Under the pieces are notes generated by a model. That model made no database searches, was not told where the DNA came from, and saw only the letters and a list, made by a program, of their open reading frames with translations. A stretch of DNA of 64,000 nt from Isoetes taiwanensis (Eukaryota; Streptophyta; Lycopodiopsida; Isoetales; Isoetaceae): NCBI GenBank assembly GCA_021234155.1, contig JAJEKV010000015.1, positions 6,209,194-6,273,193 of the forward strand. The letters are read 5' to 3'. Positions 43,120-54,100 of the stretch are shown piece by piece (positions within the stretch are counted from its first letter, which is position 1; each line of letters begins with the position of its first letter). The translations under genes were made by a program, and so were the position numbers.

Positions 43120-43249
43120 ATGGTGCGCACTCTATTTGTACTGATTAGTAGACCTCATGGAATACGCCCTTCAAATCATAGTAAAACCATAGGAAAAAAC
43201 GTACAAAACTAGAAACAAAACCCCCTGTTATAATGCTACATATTCTAAA
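43120..43249 (+). repeat. E tail, copy 3
   Basis: GTGCGCACTCTATTTGTACT, then GGAATACGCCCTTCAAATC, AAAACCAT and AACCCCCTGTTATAATGC, then TACATATT. It is directly followed by a tRNA-like monomer whose own end is the same CCCCCTGTTATTTTGCTACA word. Confidence 0.75.
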
Positions 43250-43776
43250 CGAGGTGCACCCTGGACTACCACCCATTGAATTGTTTTAGGATATGGTCGT
43301 CGGATCTATATCAATCCGACCTGCACCCCCGTATGTTGGAGCCTCTGGACACCTCTCGTTTCGATTATGCTCAATTATGATTGGGGACGCCTATGATTTT
43401 AAGATGTCGAATACGAGTTTGCCTAAGGTTTTGATGGTATATCGAGCCTCTATACGGTTTCGCTTAAGCTTTTAGAATATGAAATACGGGGATTCGAACC
43501 TCTACCAAAATAACTCAATGTCCTAATAAGACTACGGTTTCGCTTAAGCTTTTAGAATATGAAATACGGGGATTCGAACCTCTACCAAAATAACTCAATG
43601 TCCTAATAAGACTACTTTAACCAATCTAACCAGTGAGCTAATGTGACTATTTTTTATCTTAAATCTATGTTTTTTTTTATAATAACCCATTGAATTGTTT
43701 TAGGGATATGGTCTATGATTTCAAGAATTATATCTATATCAAATCCCCCTGGAACCCCCTGTTATTTTGCTACATA
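43250..43776 (-). repeat. Single tRNA-like monomer (ancestor-like unit of array 2)
   Basis: Equivalent to one array-2 unit with an internal ~85-bp duplication (the GGGGATTCGAACCTCTACC part occurs at about 43486-43506 and 43569-43589). On the minus strand the A box reads TAGCTCACTGGTTAGA and the B box GGTTCGAATCC, better matches to tRNA than in the array. The cloverleaf is still incomplete. Confidence 0.65.
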
Positions 43777-43781
43777 TTCCT

Positions 43782-45941
43782 TATGGGGTCGCGAGGCCTG
43801 CAAATGAAGTTCGCTCTGACGAAGCTTGGGATAATATTCTTCAACAAGAAAGACCAGACATTGCTTCAAATCTCGCCACTGTCCACGGTATTCATCTGAA
43901 ATCCCCTATGGTTCATGAAAAATTGAAATGCCTCTCAAATACTGCTGTTAAAGTCAATAAAGTTGGCATGAGCATTGAAAAATTATGGTCTTTCTTGTTA
44001 TCCCTTCAAAAAGGTCTATCAATCAAAGCTGTATACTGGCTAAATTATCCATATATTATGGTTGAATGTGGCTGTCAAAGATCTGCAAATTTCCTGTTAC
44101 ATAGTGGAGTCCTTATTTTGGAGAATTTCCATTGCTCATTTATAAAATGGAACCCCAGGCTTTCAATTGCTGATCTCAATAATTTCCATGTAGCTTCAGT
44201 TTCCTTATTTGGTTTAAATCCAATTTACTGGAATGAGGAATCGATCAGAAGTCTTTTTAACTCCATTGGAAATTATGTATCTACTATTTATGCTCCCTAT
44301 AAACCTCCTGTTGTTTATGTCCAAATTGACCTCTCTAAAGACATCCCAATTTCCATTCCCTACACAGACTTTTTTGGCCAAAAAACCTCACTGGATCTTA
44401 GGTGGAATGGATTACCTCCAATTTGCTCTGCTTGTGATCTTAGGCATTTCTGGTTCACTAACTGTAAGGAGAGTTATAAGGGGAAAGAAATTCCAGATTC
44501 AAATGTCAAGGGGAACAATGCTGACATTCCTAAATTGCTTACTCAAAGCCTGACTATTCCAGAAAAACACCAAGAAGAAAAGGCTTTTTTATGGAATAAG
44601 GTAAATGGTAGCTCGAGACGAATTGCAAAAAAAAGATTGGAGAAAGGAATCCAAATTGGTACAAATTCTCAATTTGTTGCTAATCATAAGGATTCTTCCA
44701 GTTCATATATCAATATTTCTACAATCATGACTGCATCAGAAAGGTACATGGCAAAAGGGAAAGCTAAAGTTGGCATGGAAAATTCTAACACCAAGAATTT
44801 TCAGTCTACTTTAGCTCAAATTGCTAAAGATTCTAATGCTTTGGCTAACAGAAATCAAAATCATATCTCCAATGCAAAATGGAATCTATCCAACTGGATT
44901 CCTTCCAAAGGTACGAGAGATTCATTAACTAAGGAAATTCGAACAAAATATTCTTTGCAGAAGAAGGTGACAGGGAATAATTTAAAAGGGCAAACTGTGG
45001 ATATTGGTGGCACATCTCAACATACCAACATCAAGAGAAATATTGCAGAAACCTCTAAAAAGGTTTCCTTTTATCAACATCATGAAGAACCTGAAAAAAG
45101 TATGATAGAAAATCCTGCTGAAGATTCAAGCAAGCAAGAAAATGATGAGGTAATTCATTGTTCTAATCAATTTGCTATCTTTACTAATTCACATGCAGAA
45201 CAAATGGATTTACTGCATTCAGATGTTGAGGAGCCAATTCCTATTCAGCCTATTTTACCTTCACCAAAATCTCAGCCTATTCCTAAGCCCTTTCAAAAGG
45301 ATTTCCTTGATCTCATAGACCTATCCTCCCCTGAAGACTCCTTGAACTGCCATGACCATCATGCTATTATCTCTGATAAATTTGTAAATCAGCTGGCTAC
45401 AATTGACTTCAATAAGGTTCAGATACCCTCAAGTCAGACAAGTCAAGACACAAGTAAGTTGGAAAAAGAGATGTGTTCACAAGGTTCGGATTCAATAAAT
45501 ACAGATATAGAGTGTGGCATTGATTATGTCCCAGAGACTCCAGAGTGTGCTGATGTGCAGATCCTTGAACCTGCAACGGCTTCACAAAGGCAAGTTCTCG
45601 AATCAATAAATAATAATAATTCTCCTAATTTTGATTTAAATAAAATGGCTATTAATGATATGTCTGTTAATAAGCTATTTGAGTTTATTCCTGGAGGGAT
45701 TTCGTCTGATGAGTGTGACAGTGATAAAGAAAATTCTGGCATTAGGGAGAAAGATAACAATTGGGATTTGGAATATTACCTTAATTTTTCCACTATAGCT
45801 ACTTCTGATAAGAGACAGATCAGTAAGTCTAGGGCTAATAGGAAAAAAACTATCCCAAGCATTTCTAATACCCCTGCCAATAACACCAGAAGTAAAAACA
45901 AAAAGGAAAGAAAAGGGAAAGCTAAGGCCAAGTGCAGATAG
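43782..45941 (+). pseudogene. LINE-A ORF1, main part
   Basis: 719 codons from TAT-GGG-GTC (YGVARPANEV) to TAG. Residues near 65-210 are the DUF4283 region (MSIEKLWSFLLSLQKG; YWLNYPYIMVECG; IKWNPRLSI). It ends in a zinc knuckle, PPICSACDLRHFWFTNC, then a long Ser/Asn/Lys-rich tail and a basic end (NTRSKNKKERKGKAKAKCR). ORF1 proteins of plant L1 elements bind the element RNA and assist target-primed reverse transcription. Apart from the E insertion the frame is undamaged. Together with 39181-39465 it would be about 814 codons. Confidence 0.85.
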
Positions 45942-45975
45942 ATTCCTCTTATTTATTTTTTACCTACCTTAATCC

Positions 45976-48900
45976 ATGAAGATCCTATCTTGGAATCTAA
46001 GGGGTATTAAGGGAGCTCTAAAAAGAAGGAGAGCTATTTCCCAAATAAGGTCCTACAAAGCTGACATAATTCTTCTCCAAGAATTAAAACTTCAAAAATT
46101 TGAATGTGCTAATTTAAGGGAATGGATATTGCCTGGTAGTTCTTCTATTTGGATTGAGGCTGAGGGTACTTCTGGGGGTATATGCATGATTTGGAGTAAT
46201 TTAAACACAGACTTCTTCTATAACAGTCCTAGTAGAATGTGGCAGTGTACTATTTTTATGATCAAGGATAAACCCTTTGGTCTCATAAATGTCTATGCTT
46301 CAACTAATCCTAAAGAAAGAGAAGTTCTATGGATGGAAATCAATAATTGGATGAGAGCTCAAAACATTATTGATTGGATTGTTGCTGGGGACTTTAATAA
46401 CACTCCAAATTGGGACCAAAAATTGGGCAACAAGATTAACATGTCCAGACTGGAAAAAACAAGATGGAATAACCTTATTGATGATAATTCTTTGCTTCAA
46501 ATTCCTTCCTCTTCTGCTAAATTTACCTGGTCAAACAAAAGAAAAGGAGATGCAAGAGTTTTCTGTGCTCTTGATAGATTTTATCTGAATATCTCTAGCT
46601 CAAATTTCTGGGATAATGCCTATGTTTTCAGTGATGAGTCTGTGGCTATTTCAGATCATCAACCTCAATTCCTGTCCACTCAGCATCAAATATCTGTCCC
46701 TAGATCTGGAAATATCCCTTACAAATTTAACTCTAGCTTGCTTCATAATAATTCTTTCTGTAATGACTTCAGAGAATTTTATTCTAAGCTAAATAGAGTT
46801 TCTGATCATATGTCCATGAAGAGCTTTTACTCCAACCTTAAGGCTTCCAAATCTTGGATAAAGGAGTGGACTAAAAAGGTTAATACTGAAAGAATCAAGG
46901 AGAAAAAAATTCTACTCCAACATATGAGAGATATCAGATTGGCTTTGCTTGATGATCCCCTTAATCCTATTTTACATCTTCAAGAAGAAAACCTTGAGAG
47001 GAAAATCAGAACCATTGAGGAAATTGAAGCCAAAGGGGCTGCCATTAGGTGCAAGGTTAAATACTCGAATGATATGGATTCTGGTAGCACCAAATTCTTT
47101 TTTAGAGTTGCTAAAGCTAGGCAGATGAAAAACTCTATCTCTGAAGTCAAAAGTGACTCTGGGGATATTCTAAATAACCCCTCAGATATCTCAAATTTCT
47201 TTTACTCAAAATATTCTGCTCTGTTCTCTAAGCAAAATAATTTGGATACTGCTGCTGTCAACAATGCTAAGGCTTTTACTGATTTGATTGATGCCATTAT
47301 CCCAAGTGATCACTGCCAAATGGATATTTCTTTATCTAATGTTCCAAGCTCTGATGAAGTTTTATCTATCTTAAAAAGCTTCAAACATGAAAAATCTCCA
47401 GGGCCAGATGGCTTTCCCCCTGAATTCTTTCTTACGTTCTGGGATTTAATGCAAAATGACATTATGCATTTTATAAAGGGATTTTGGGAATCTAATCATC
47501 TTCATCCCTCGATTGCTAGTGGTTTTATTTCCCTGATTCCTAAAGTTGAGAGACCTTCTGATTTCTCAGATTGGAGGCCTATTTCCTTAACAAATTCTAC
47601 TTACAAGATTTGTGCTAAAATCATTGCCTCAAGGATTAAGGATTATCTACAAAAATGTATTAGTGGAAATCAGTGTGTTTTTCTTCCAAACAGATTCATT
47701 TTAGAAAATTACATTGCTGCCATGGAAGGATTGCATTGGAATAAAATATCAAGCCAAAACTGTATTTTGCTTAAATTGGACTTCAAAAGGGCATTTGACA
47801 ATATTAGATGGGATTTTATTGAGTTTGCTATGAAAAAGCTAGGCTTCCATGATAGAATGATTCAGCTAATTATGGGTTTAAATCTCAGATCTAACTCTGC
47901 TGTTCTCATCAATGGCTCTCCTAGTCCCTTTTTTCCTCTGGAGAGAGGGGTTAGACAAGGTTGTCCACTGGCACCTTATCTATTTATTGTGGTGGCTGAA
48001 TTGCTTACTAAAGCAATTAAGTACCATCAAAATATTGGCAATATTTCTGGTCTTAAACTCCCGAACTCCCCTGAAATTCTCTGTATTCAACAATATGCTG
48101 ATGATACCTTCTCCTTTCTTGAAAATAATCCTAAAAACATTGCCTTCTTCATGGATCTTTTAAGTCAATTCAGTGCAGCATCAGGAGTGGATTTAAATTT
48201 ATCTAAGTGTGTTATGATAAGTGACAGTGACAATTCATATGTGGCAGGAATTAAAATTATCAAAACTTCAGAGGTTACCAAACTCCTTGGCATGCCTTTG
48301 TCTCTGATTCCCAACCTCTCTGGTCTCTGGTCCCCAATTATTGAAAAGATCAGAGCTAAGCTTCATATCTATAAAAATACTTTATCCTTGGCAGGCCGAG
48401 TTGTAATTGCCAATCAAGTTCTTACCAGCTCTCATATCTATTTCTCTACTGCTTTAGTTGCTCCAGCCTCTGTTTACAAGCAGATTGAGAAAATTATTAG
48501 GAACTTCATCTGGAATGGTAATAATCTAGTCAATTGGAATACTATCACCAGGCATAAAAAAGAGGGTGGTCTTGCTTGTAAAAATATTCATAAACAGGCC
48601 CAAGCCCTTGCAGGGAAATTTGTTTGGAAAGCTTTAAATGGCTCAGACAGTGTAGCATCTAAATTCATCAGATACTGGCTCACAAAAAGCTCTCCTTCTA
48701 GTCATCCATCAATTCCTCATGACTTACCAAATTCTGCTTTTTGTGAAGTCTCCTTAGCAACCAATATGTCCCCTCTTATGAGAAACATTATTAAGGCCTG
48801 GAATAATATCTATTTAGCTTTCAAATTTGATCAGAGCCAAAATTTTCATTTTGACATATCTATTTTCTGGTCTCCTACTTTCAAGGATCATCCGAACCAT

Positions 48901-49752
48901 GTGCTGGCCCTGAAACATCCTCAGATTTACAAGAAATGGTACCTCAAGGGCTTTAATAATTTAGGTGATCTGTGGCACAATGGTAGATGGATTACTTGGT
49001 CAAATCTCAAGATCAAAATAAGGGGAACTCATACTGACAAAAAGGTTTACAAACACATCAGGAACATTGTTGGAAATTCTGTCCCTTCTCGGTTGCCCAA
49101 TAGTGACCTTAGCTGGATGCTTAATAAAAAATCAAATTACAAGGTCAAGGATATTTACAATTTCTTAGATCAAAGGCCTGATCTTCCTAAGTCATCCATT
49201 GCTTGGAACATAAACTCTGCTGTTACTAAATCTTTAATCAGAAATGTATGGAGCTCCTATGCTTCAAGAAAGGTTTCCTTCTTTGCTTGGCTGATTGCAA
49301 ATAAAAGTGTTCCCTGTCTTCAAGTTGTGGCCAGTAGAAATCCTAATGTCTCACCAAACTGTCCTCTTATCTGTAATAATGTTGAGGATTTGGAACATAT
49401 TTTCTTTTGCTCAAAATTAGATCCCCTTTGGTTGTGGTTTAATAGATACTTTGACAATTATGATACCTCTTCCATCCTTAATTTCATGCAAGGAAATGAT
49501 AATTACAAAAATACCATTGCATTTCTAACTCTGTGGAATATCTGGAAATCGAGAAATAGATGTCTATATGGCAAGAAAAGGTTTTCTATTACTTGGATTA
49601 AGCTACATATTAAATATGACACTGAGCTCTGTGCTACTGCACATAGGAGAACTTTTGCTGACAATTATGACAGGTCCTGGGATCAAATTGGTGAATTTGT
49701 GGGGTATTATAATTTATTTATCTCAACACTTTCATTTACAAATACTAATTAA
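45976..49752 (+). CDS. LINE-A ORF2: endonuclease / reverse transcriptase, intact
   Basis: 1258 codons without a break, 34 bases after ORF1. Residues 1-230 form the APE-type endonuclease: ILSWNLRGIKG, ILLQELKL, NVYAS, VAGDFNNT and the final SDHQPQF. It nicks target DNA. The RT (about 470-780) shows SPGPDGFPPEFFLTFW, DWRPISLTN, LKLDFKRAFDNIRWDF, GVRQGCPLAPYLF and the catalytic QQYADDTFSF. A zinc-binding domain near residues 1075-1150 includes WSSYASRKVSFFAWL, CPLICNN and LEHIFFCSK. All catalytic residues are present, so the protein may be active. No RNase H domain is seen, as usual for this L1 group. Confidence 0.95.
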   Translation: MKILSWNLRGIKGALKRRRAISQIRSYKADIILLQELKLQKFECANLREWILPGSSSIWIEAEGTSGGICMIWSNLNTDFFYNSPSRMWQCTIFMIKDKPFGLINVYASTNPKEREVLWMEINNWMRAQNIIDWIVAGDFNNTPNWDQKLGNKINMSRLEKTRWNNLIDDNSLLQIPSSSAKFTWSNKRKGDARVFCALDRFYLNISSSNFWDNAYVFSDESVAISDHQPQFLSTQHQISVPRSGNIPYKFNSSLLHNNSFCNDFREFYSKLNRVSDHMSMKSFYSNLKASKSWIKEWTKKVNTERIKEKKILLQHMRDIRLALLDDPLNPILHLQEENLERKIRTIEEIEAKGAAIRCKVKYSNDMDSGSTKFFFRVAKARQMKNSISEVKSDSGDILNNPSDISNFFYSKYSALFSKQNNLDTAAVNNAKAFTDLIDAIIPSDHCQMDISLSNVPSSDEVLSILKSFKHEKSPGPDGFPPEFFLTFWDLMQNDIMHFIKGFWESNHLHPSIASGFISLIPKVERPSDFSDWRPISLTNSTYKICAKIIASRIKDYLQKCISGNQCVFLPNRFILENYIAAMEGLHWNKISSQNCILLKLDFKRAFDNIRWDFIEFAMKKLGFHDRMIQLIMGLNLRSNSAVLINGSPSPFFPLERGVRQGCPLAPYLFIVVAELLTKAIKYHQNIGNISGLKLPNSPEILCIQQYADDTFSFLENNPKNIAFFMDLLSQFSAASGVDLNLSKCVMISDSDNSYVAGIKIIKTSEVTKLLGMPLSLIPNLSGLWSPIIEKIRAKLHIYKNTLSLAGRVVIANQVLTSSHIYFSTALVAPASVYKQIEKIIRNFIWNGNNLVNWNTITRHKKEGGLACKNIHKQAQALAGKFVWKALNGSDSVASKFIRYWLTKSSPSSHPSIPHDLPNSAFCEVSLATNMSPLMRNIIKAWNNIYLAFKFDQSQNFHFDISIFWSPTFKDHPNHVLALKHPQIYKKWYLKGFNNLGDLWHNGRWITWSNLKIKIRGTHTDKKVYKHIRNIVGNSVPSRLPNSDLSWMLNKKSNYKVKDIYNFLDQRPDLPKSSIAWNINSAVTKSLIRNVWSSYASRKVSFFAWLIANKSVPCLQVVASRNPNVSPNCPLICNNVEDLEHIFFCSKLDPLWLWFNRYFDNYDTSSILNFMQGNDNYKNTIAFLTLWNIWKSRNRCLYGKKRFSITWIKLHIKYDTELCATAHRRTFADNYDRSWDQIGEFVGYYNLFISTLSFTNTN

Positions 49753-49771
49753 GTTCCATTTCATAGGATAC

Positions 49772-50320
49772 ATGGAGTTGTGCAGGGGACCTTACACAAA
49801 CAGATACTTTGTCTCCAAGGATGGAGTGTCTCTGAGAAATGAAGTTGATAGATATGGTGTGGAGAGATTGCACGAACATTAGGTCTGCTATCCCCCTACT
49901 AATCAGTGGTCAGTTTGGCAAAGAAGAAAAGATGAAGAGGTCAAGAAAACAGCTGAAAGGTTATGGGCAGAAATATTCTCAAGGGAAGTTATGCAAATGG
50001 TATTCATGTTCAGGTTCATTGAGAAGCACAATCAGGATTTCACTGAAAGGCAGTTTCTAAGATATAGAGAGTTATACTACACTCACAGAATGCTTGCTGA
50101 TAGTTATGGTACGCTTATACTGCTTGTGGTACAGTCAGATTACTACAGATTGATCAGAGATGAGCTATGGCATGCACCTTCCTATATTCTTGGCACTTCC
50201 TCAAATTTCACAAATCGTTTTAATCTGCTTTTCTTCTCCAATGATCCAGATGACACAAAAATTCCTACTATCCCTTCCACTTCCATAATATCAGAAATTG
50301 ATAGCATTGGCTCCTTTTGA
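49772..50320 (+). CDS. LINE-A third frame (ORF3) after ORF2, one internal stop
   Basis: From ATG at 49772 (MELCRGPYTNRYF) the frame meets a TAG at 49880-49882 and then runs open to 50320. It includes QWSVWQRRKDEEVKKTAERL, EIFSREVMQMVFMFRFIEK and RQFLRYRELYYTHRMLADSY. LINE-B has a matching frame at 58700-59125 (QWAEEFSKETHLMHALFWFI; SQFEFYRESYYYHRGRADCF), in the same position between ORF2 and poly(A). I recognise no domain. Conservation in two copies argues for a real protein-coding part. LINE-F and LINE-G lack it. The TAG could be damage or read through. Confidence 0.55.
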
Positions 50321-50711
50321 ATGCAGTAACTCCTTTTGTGAATACAGGTCAATTAGTACTTTTAGCAAAAGGATTGGCATGAAGAATTCGTGGAGAACTG
50401 TTTTCAAGACTCTTTTCGGGATTCCTACACTGGAAAACTCTGACATTTGCCTTCAATTATCACATATCTGGAAACTATTGAAGATCTTCTACATCAGATG
50501 TCACATTTGGAGGGATTTTAGCTGCTGCTTACTCTTAACATCATATCCACAGGATTTTCGGGACTACTTCTGCTACATAAACTTGTTATCATAATTTCCT
50601 GTTCATCAGTTCACATTTTCTATTGTTAAGTCTTCATGGGACTTAACTATATTTTGTATGTTTTTCCTTAATTAATGAAAAAATCATCTCGTACCTTCAA
50701 AAAAAAAAAAA
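50321..50711 (+). other. LINE-A 3' UTR and poly(A)
   Basis: About 375 bases without coding signature, then TACCTTC and an A-run of about 15. LINE-B ends in a similar way (TTTCCTTC plus A-run), so CTTC next to the poly(A) seems to be a family trait. Confidence 0.75.
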
Positions 50712-50859
50712 AAGATTCAAAAGTGGTGGTATCTTGTGAAATGGAAATTTCTCTTGTTAGATACCTGGGTTTAAGTGGCAGAGGGTATGCTGGACCAATT
50801 CTGGTGGATGAACCCAGAATAGTTCCAGTAACAACTCTAGTGTTAATAACTTTGGTATT

Positions 50860-51140
50860 CTAAAACCAAGGAATATCATTGAATTCATTTATAATAATGA
50901 TCCCCTAAGAAACTCTGTTTGCTATATTATTCTTTGGAACATATGGAAACACAGAAACAAGTGTCTTTATGGTGGTCAGAAAAATTCAATTGTTTGGATT
51001 AAGTTTCAAATCATTTATGACATTGAATTGATGGTTACAGCTCATAAGAATACATATGCCGAAAAATATGACAGCAGATGGAATAATTTTGGAAGTTTTA
51101 CTGGTCCTTTCAGTAGTTTTAAACTAAATTGTCATTTATG
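50860..51140 (+). pseudogene. LINE-B: ORF2 C-terminus
   Basis: The frame reads IIEFIYNNDPLRNSVCYIIL, WNIWKHRNKCLYGG and IKFQIIYDIELMVTAHKNTY, ending FKLNCHL and TGA at about 51140. This aligns with the last ~90 residues of LINE-A ORF2 (LWNIWKSRNRCLYG and so on). The element goes on after array 2 at 58671. The part from 50726 to 50860 may also belong to it. Confidence 0.75.
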
Positions 51141-54100
51141 ATTTTGGAATTACGGCCCGGGTCCTTTGATGACACCTCCGTTTTTTAAATTATGATTGTG
51201 AAGTGCACCAGTTTGCCTAAGGTTTTGATGGTATATCGAGCCTCTATACCGTTTAAGCTTTTAGAATATGAAATGGGGATCGGAACCTCTACCAAAATAA
51301 CTCAATGTCCTATCGACTACTTTAACCAATCTATCTAGTGAGCTAATGTGACTATTTTTTATCTTAAATCTATGTTTTTTTCTAATAACCTATTGGATTT
51401 TTTTAGGAATATGGTCTATGGTTTCAAAATTATATCTATATCAAATCCCCACGAACCCCCTGTTATTTTGCTACATATTCTAAGCGAGGTGCACCGGACT
51501 ACGATGTCAATTGTATGTTGGAGCTTCGGACACCTCTCGTTTGATTATACTCAATTATGATTGGGGGGCGCCTATGATTTAAGATGTCGAATCTGAGTTT
51601 GCCTAAGGTTTTGATGGTATATCGAGCCTCTATACGGTTTCGTTTAAGCTTTTAGAATATGAAATCGGGGATTGAACCTCTACCAAAATAACTCAATGTC
51701 CTAATACGACTACTTTAACCAATCTATCTAGTGAGCTAATGTGACTATTTTTTATCTTAAATCTATGTTTTTTTTTCTAATAACCTATTGAATTTTTTTA
51801 GGAATATGGTCTATGGTTTCAAGAATTATATCTATATCAAATCCCCACGGAACCCCTGTTATTTTGCTACATATTCTAAGCGAGGTGCACCCGGACTACC
51901 ACGGTCGTCGGATGTCAATCCTACGGCCCGGATTGTATGTTGGAGCTTACGGACACCTCTCGTTTGATTATACTCAATTATGATTGGGGGCGCCTATGAT
52001 TTAAGATGTCGAATACGAGTTTGCCTAAGGTTTTGATGGTATATCGAGCCTCTATCACGGTTTCGTTTAAGCTTTTAGAATATGAAATCTGGGGATTGAA
52101 CCTCTACCAAAATAACTCAATGTCCTAATCGACTACTTTAACCAATCTATCTAGTGAGCTAATGTGACTATTTTTTATCTTAAATCATGTTTTTTCTAAT
52201 AACCTATTGAATTTTTTTAGGAATATGGTCTATGGTTTCAAGAATTATATCTATATCAAATCCCCCTGGAACCCCCTGTTATTTTGCTACATATTCTAAA
52301 CGAGGTGCACCCTGGACTACCACAGTCGTCGGATCTGTCAATCCTACGGCCCAGATTGTATGTTGGAGCTTCTGGACACCTCTCGTTTCGATTATACTCA
52401 ATTATGATTGGGGACGCCTATGATTTAAGATGTCGAATACGAGTTTGCCTAAGGTTTTGATGGTATATCGAGCCTCTATACGGTTTTCGTTTAAGCTTTT
52501 AGAATATGAAATCACGGGGATTCGAACCTCTACCAAAATAACTCAATGTCCTAATACGACTACTTTAACCAATCTATCTAGTGAGCTAATGTGACTATTT
52601 TTTATCTTAAATCATGTTTTTTTTTCTAATAACCTATTGAATTTTTTTAGGAATATGGTCTATGGTTTCAAGAATTATATCTATATCAAATCCCCCTGGA
52701 ACCCCCTGTTATTTTGCTACATATTCTAAACGAGGTGCACCCTGGACTACCACAGTCGTCGGATCTGTCAATCCTACGGCCCAGATTGTATGTTGGAGCT
52801 TCTGGACACCTCTCGTTTCGATTATACTCAATTATGATTGGGGACGCCTATGATTTAAGATGTCGAATACGAGTTTGCCTAAGGTTTTGATGGTATATCG
52901 AGCCTCTATACGGTTTCGTTTAAGCTTTTAGAATATGAAATACGGGGATTCGAACCTCTACCAAAATAACTCAATGTCCTAATACGACTACTTTAACCAA
53001 TCTATCTAGTGAGCTAATGTGACTATTTTTTATCTTAAATCATGTTTTTTTTTCTAATAACCTATTGAATTTTTTTAGGAATATGGTCTATGGTTTCAAG
53101 AATTATATCTATATCAAATCCCCCTGGAACCCCCTGTTATTTTGCTACATATTCTAAGCGAGGTGCACCACGGACTACCACAGTCGTCGGATCTGTCAAT
53201 CCTACGGCCCAGATTGTATGTTGGAGCTTCTGGACACCTCTCGTTTCGATTATACTCAATTATGATTGGGGACGCCTATGATTTAAGATGTCGAATACGA
53301 GTTTGCCTAAGGTTTTGATGGTATATCGAGCCTCTATACGGTTTCGTTTAAGCTTTTAGAATATGAAATACGGGGATTCGAACCTCTACCAAAATAACTC
53401 AATGTCCTAATACGACTACTTTAACCAATCTATCTAGTGAGCTAATGTGACTATTTTTTATCTTAAATCATGTTTTTTTTTCTAATAACCTATTGAATTT
53501 TTTTAGGAATATGGTCTATGGTTTCAAGAATTATATCTATATCAAATCCCCCTGGAACCCCCTGTTATTTTGCTACATATTCTAAACGAGGTGCACCCTG
53601 GACTACCACAGTCGTCGGGATCATCAATCCCACGGCCCGGATTGTATGTTGGAGCTTACGGACACCTCTCGTTTGATTATACTCAATTATGATTGGGGGC
53701 GCCTATGATTTAAGATGTCGAATCTGAGTTTGCCTAAGGTTTTGATGGTATATCGAGCCTCTATACGGTTTCGTTTAAGCTTTTAGAATATGAAATACGG
53801 GGATTCGAACCTCTACCAAAATAACTCAATGTCCTAATACGACTACTTTAACCAATCTATCTAGTGAGCTAATGTGACTATTTTTTATCTTAAATCATGT
53901 TTTTTTTTCTAATAACCTATTGAATTTTTTTAGGAATATGGTCTATGGTTTCAAGAATTATATCTATATCAAATCCCCTAAAGCGAGGAACCCCCTGTTA
54001 TTTTGCTACATATTCTAAGCGAGGTGCACCTGGACTACCACCGAACCTCTACGATAAATTCGGACTATTTTTATCTTTCATGCTAATAATCTATTGGTTT

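Larger units (their letters stand above)
39466..43776 (+). mobile_element. E2/E3 composite inserted in LINE-A ORF1
   Basis: TTCCT flanks the insert at 39461-39465 and 43777-43781, and LINE-A ORF1 continues in frame across it. The insert starts CATATTCACACGGGGGG and ends TTATTTTGCTACATA. Inside are two E units: E2 (39466 to about 40996) and E3 (40998 to 43249), head to tail. Each has the inverted-repeat head, an A-tract with hairpin, different cargo and the conserved tail. A tRNA-like satellite monomer forms the right end (43250-43776). No transposase is seen. Either one compound element jumped, or units were added later within it. Confidence 0.75.
38635..50711 (+). mobile_element. LINE-A: full-length L1-type LINE, interrupted
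   Basis: AAGATTCAAAAGTG occurs at 38621-38634 and 50712-50725, a 14-bp target duplication on both sides. The right copy follows an A-run that begins after ACCTTC (50698). Without the 4.3-kb insert at 39466-43776 the element is about 7.8 kb. Order: 5' leader with a small conserved frame (ORF0-like), ORF1 (DUF4283 plus CCHC), ORF2 (endonuclease, RT, zinc-binding) and a third frame (ORF3). Most of it is open, so the insertion is fairly young. Nothing suggests host gene function. Confidence 0.93.

Noticed and set aside
43293-43475. Small plus-strand ORF in the E right end
   Set aside because: It corresponds to the satellite unit and is not conserved in frame among units.
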